From Rhodospirillaceae bacterium (GTDB lineage Bacteria > Pseudomonadota > Alphaproteobacteria > UBA8366 > GCA-2717185), in contig PBDC01000083.1 of assembly GCA_002717185.1 (NCBI GenBank), positions 1 through 16,914 of the forward strand: 16,914 bases of DNA. The letters run 5' to 3'. A program made the translations under genes and the position numbers. The notes beneath the pieces are model-generated. The model was given only the letters and a program-made list of their open reading frames with translations, was not told where the DNA came from and did not search any database. Below, one piece after another: positions 15,151-16,914 of the stretch (position 1 is its first letter; each line of letters opens with the position of its first letter).

Positions 15151-15891
15151 TTAGAGGGTCACACCGCCGTCGACGATCATCGTCGTTCCGGTGGTGTAAC
15201 GCGATTCGTCACTGGCCAGATAGACAGCCATTGCAGCTATTTCCTCTGTACTGCCAAGGCGGCCAAGCGGTTGCCGGGCGATGAACTCTTTGCGCGCTTG
15301 TATCGGATCATCGAATGCGGCGATCCGGTTGTCTAAAGAAGGTGATTGCACGGTTCCAGGACAGATCGCGTTGCAGCGAATGCCCTGGCGAATGTAGTCG
15401 GCAGCAACAGATTTTGTGAAGCCGATAACCGCTGCTTTTGTTGCACCATAGACGAGCCGGTCCGGCAGGCCACGCAGTGACGACGCGACCGATGCCATGT
15501 TGATGATAGATCCGCCGCCATTTTTCAGCATTGCCGGCAAAAAGGCGCGGACCGTGCGAAAGGCGGCTTTGACGTTAAGGTCAAATCCGAAATCCCACTC
15601 GTCTTCCGTGCAGTCAAGTACAGAACCGTGATGCACGAAACCGGCAACGTTCAACAGGATGTCAATGGCGCCTACTTCCTCTGCCGTGGTCGCGATTGCA
15701 TCACCGTCTGTAACGTCGAGCGTCCGCACGGTAATGCCATCGATATCACCGATTTCGGACAGAATCTCGGTGTTGATATCTGTTGCGATAACCTCCGCGC
15801 CTTCCGCTGCAAAAGCCAATGCTGAGGCGCGCCCGATCCCTTGCGCTGCGGCGCTCAACAGTGCTTTTTTGCCGGCAAGTCTCCCGCTCAT
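15151..15891 (-). CDS. SDR of the BDH2 / 2-keto-3-deoxy-L-fuconate dehydrogenase type
   Basis: The 246-residue protein is a classical SDR with the cofactor motif SAAAQGIG at 13-20, Asp38 (TDIN, favouring NAD), Ser134, Tyr148 and Lys152. Several stretches match the DHRS6/BDH2-like group: GFVHHGSVLDCTEDEWDF, NMASVASSLRG, IRCNAICPGTVQSPSLDNRI and YLASDESRYTTGT. Members oxidise 3-hydroxybutyrate or 2-keto-3-deoxy-L-fuconate-type sugar acids. Beside a sugar-acid dehydratase the latter is more likely: the dehydratase would make the 2-keto-3-deoxy acid that this enzyme oxidises. ATG at 15891 follows AGGTGTGAG, nine bases after the dehydratase stop, so the two are coupled. It is not a second FabG: its motifs differ clearly. 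Confidence 0.88.
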   Translation of the reverse strand: MSGRLAGKKALLSAAAQGIGRASALAFAAEGAEVIATDINTEILSEIGDIDGITVRTLDVTDGDAIATTAEEVGAIDILLNVAGFVHHGSVLDCTEDEWDFGFDLNVKAAFRTVRAFLPAMLKNGGGSIINMASVASSLRGLPDRLVYGATKAAVIGFTKSVAADYIRQGIRCNAICPGTVQSPSLDNRIAAFDDPIQARKEFIARQPLGRLGSTEEIAAMAVYLASDESRYTTGTTMIVDGGVTL

Positions 15892-15900
15892 CTCACACCT

Positions 15901-16914
15901 CTAATGGGAATGTCTGGGCATATTAGCGGCAACGTTGTGGTAATTGGTTGCAAGCTCAAGGCAGCCACCAGTCGAAAGCTGTCCGACCATGCCGCGATAG
16001 ATTTCCTGCCACGGCGTTTGATGTTCCAACTCTGGCGGCTCGTAAGCGTCCCAGCGTGCCTTCAATACGTCCTCGGACAGAAGTACGTCGACCTTACGGA
16101 CGTTGAGATCGATCCGCACCCGATCACCGGTCTGCAGGATGGCTAGACCACCGCCAGCCGCCGATTCGGGTGATGCGTTGAGAATTGACGGGCTTGCCGA
16201 GGTGCCGCTCTGCCGGCCATCCCCGATGCAGGGCAGTTCCGCCGTCCCCGCCTGAACCAGTGCATCCGGCGGCAGCATGTTGACGACTTCTGCCGAACCC
16301 GGATAGCCGAGCGGGCCACAACCACGGATGAACATCAGGCAATTGTCATCAATTTGAAGGGACGGGTCGTTGATCCGATCGTGGTAGTCCTCAGGTCCGT
16401 CGAAGACGATGGCCCGCCCTTCAAAGGTGTTCTCGTTACCTGGTTCCGATAGGTATTTCGCCCGGAACTCGTCACTGATGACCGAGGTCTTCATCAAGGC
16501 CGCGTCGAACAGGTTGCCGCCAACGACCACAAAACCTGCCTGGTCCATCATGGGGTTTTCATAGGGTCGGATAATTTTGTGGTCTTGCACCTTCGCGTCG
16601 CGATAGTTCTCGCTAATTGTGTTGCCGGTTACGGTCAGGGCATCACCTATTAGTTTACCAGCCTTCATCAACTCGCTGCAGACAGCGGGAACGCCACCTG
16701 CTAGATGATAGCCTTCACCCAGATACTCGCCGGCTGGTTGGCAATTAACTAGCAAAGGGATGTTATGCCCGTGGCTCTGCCATTCTTCGATGTCGAGATC
16801 GACGCCGATATGTCGTGCGATCGCCGTGATGTGGATAGGGCAATTTGTTGAACCGCCGATTGCAGAATTGACGGCGATCGCGTTACGAAAGGCTGACATG
16901 GTAAGGATGTCTGA
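15901..16914 (-). CDS. IlvD/Edd family sugar-acid dehydratase, C-terminal part (cut by window edge)
   Basis: The frame is open to the right edge: five more codons (SDILT) precede the first internal Met at 16899, so the N-terminus lies outside. The 337 visible residues contain GGSTNCPIHITAIARHIGV, ENPMMDQAGFVVVGGNLFD, FEGRAIVFDGPEDYHDRI, RGCGPLGYPGSAEVVNM and GDGRQSGTSASPSILNASPE. The last motif, with its catalytic serine, marks the pentonate/hexonate branch (L-arabinonate, xylonate or fuconate dehydratases) rather than IlvD or Edd proper. These Fe-S enzymes remove water from an aldonic acid to give a 2-keto-3-deoxy acid. The cluster cysteines are expected mostly in the missing N-terminal half. 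Gene order with the SDR supports a non-phosphorylating sugar-acid route. Confidence 0.9.
   Translation of the reverse strand, partial: SDILTMSAFRNAIAVNSAIGGSTNCPIHITAIARHIGVDLDIEEWQSHGHNIPLLVNCQPAGEYLGEGYHLAGGVPAVCSELMKAGKLIGDALTVTGNTISENYRDAKVQDHKIIRPYENPMMDQAGFVVVGGNLFDAALMKTSVISDEFRAKYLSEPGNENTFEGRAIVFDGPEDYHDRINDPSLQIDDNCLMFIRGCGPLGYPGSAEVVNMLPPDALVQAGTAELPCIGDGRQSGTSASPSILNASPESAAGGGLAILQTGDRVRIDLNVRKVDVLLSEDVLKARWDAYEPPELEHQTPWQEIYRGMVGQLSTGGCLELATNYHNVAANMPRHSH

Noticed and set aside
1..16914. CRISPR array or tandem repeats
   Set aside because: I saw no regularly spaced direct repeats anywhere in the window.

Overview
The window looks like part of an alphaproteobacterial chromosome. 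The main evidence is the order fabD-fabG-acpP-fabF-mltG on the minus strand at the right end. A 245-residue FabG, a 79-residue acidic ACP and encoded CCA on a tRNA-Pro fragment fit with this. I cannot name a genus; a Rhodospirillales-like organism is a guess.

Left end (1-2807), a decayed mobile or accessory zone. The tail of an unidentified gene is followed by a dead IS200/IS605-type tnpB with three lesions: an in-frame TAA at 358, a split by a segment of about 1.06 kb carrying an NAD-dependent epimerase gene, and loss of the zinc-finger/last RuvC end. After the tnpB stump come two overlapping small ORFs of unknown origin, then a 49-nt piece identical in layout to the 3' part (positions 28-76) of a tRNA-Pro(GGG), with no 5' half. 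That is the expected scar of an island integrated in a tRNA gene. Its orientation puts the island on the left and the core chromosome on the right.

Middle (2857-9935), small-molecule enzymes and poorly populated DNA. A cupin protein and a DUF6279-type lipoprotein are followed by an overlapping MBL-fold hydrolase/VOC pair, a convergent RidA-type deaminase, a classical SDR, a zinc alcohol dehydrogenase and a NIPSNAP protein. They resemble a loose detoxification or catabolic set, but no pathway can be assigned. Between them lie a nested hairpin ending in six T (7073-7144), a relic of a GGDEF-domain C-terminus (about 8641-8736), a clear terminator (8799-8830) and about 760 bp with no recognisable gene.

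Right end (9936-16914). A TauE/SafE-type membrane protein converges on a long minus-strand run: a partial IlvD/Edd sugar-acid dehydratase, an SDR of the BDH2/2-keto-3-deoxy-L-fuconate dehydrogenase type, then fabD, fabG, acpP, fabF and mltG. The fab genes supply malonyl-ACP, the carrier protein, the first reduction and condensation for fatty-acid synthesis; mltG trims nascent peptidoglycan. The sugar-acid pair sits only 27 bp upstream of fabD, so catabolic and housekeeping genes may share transcripts.
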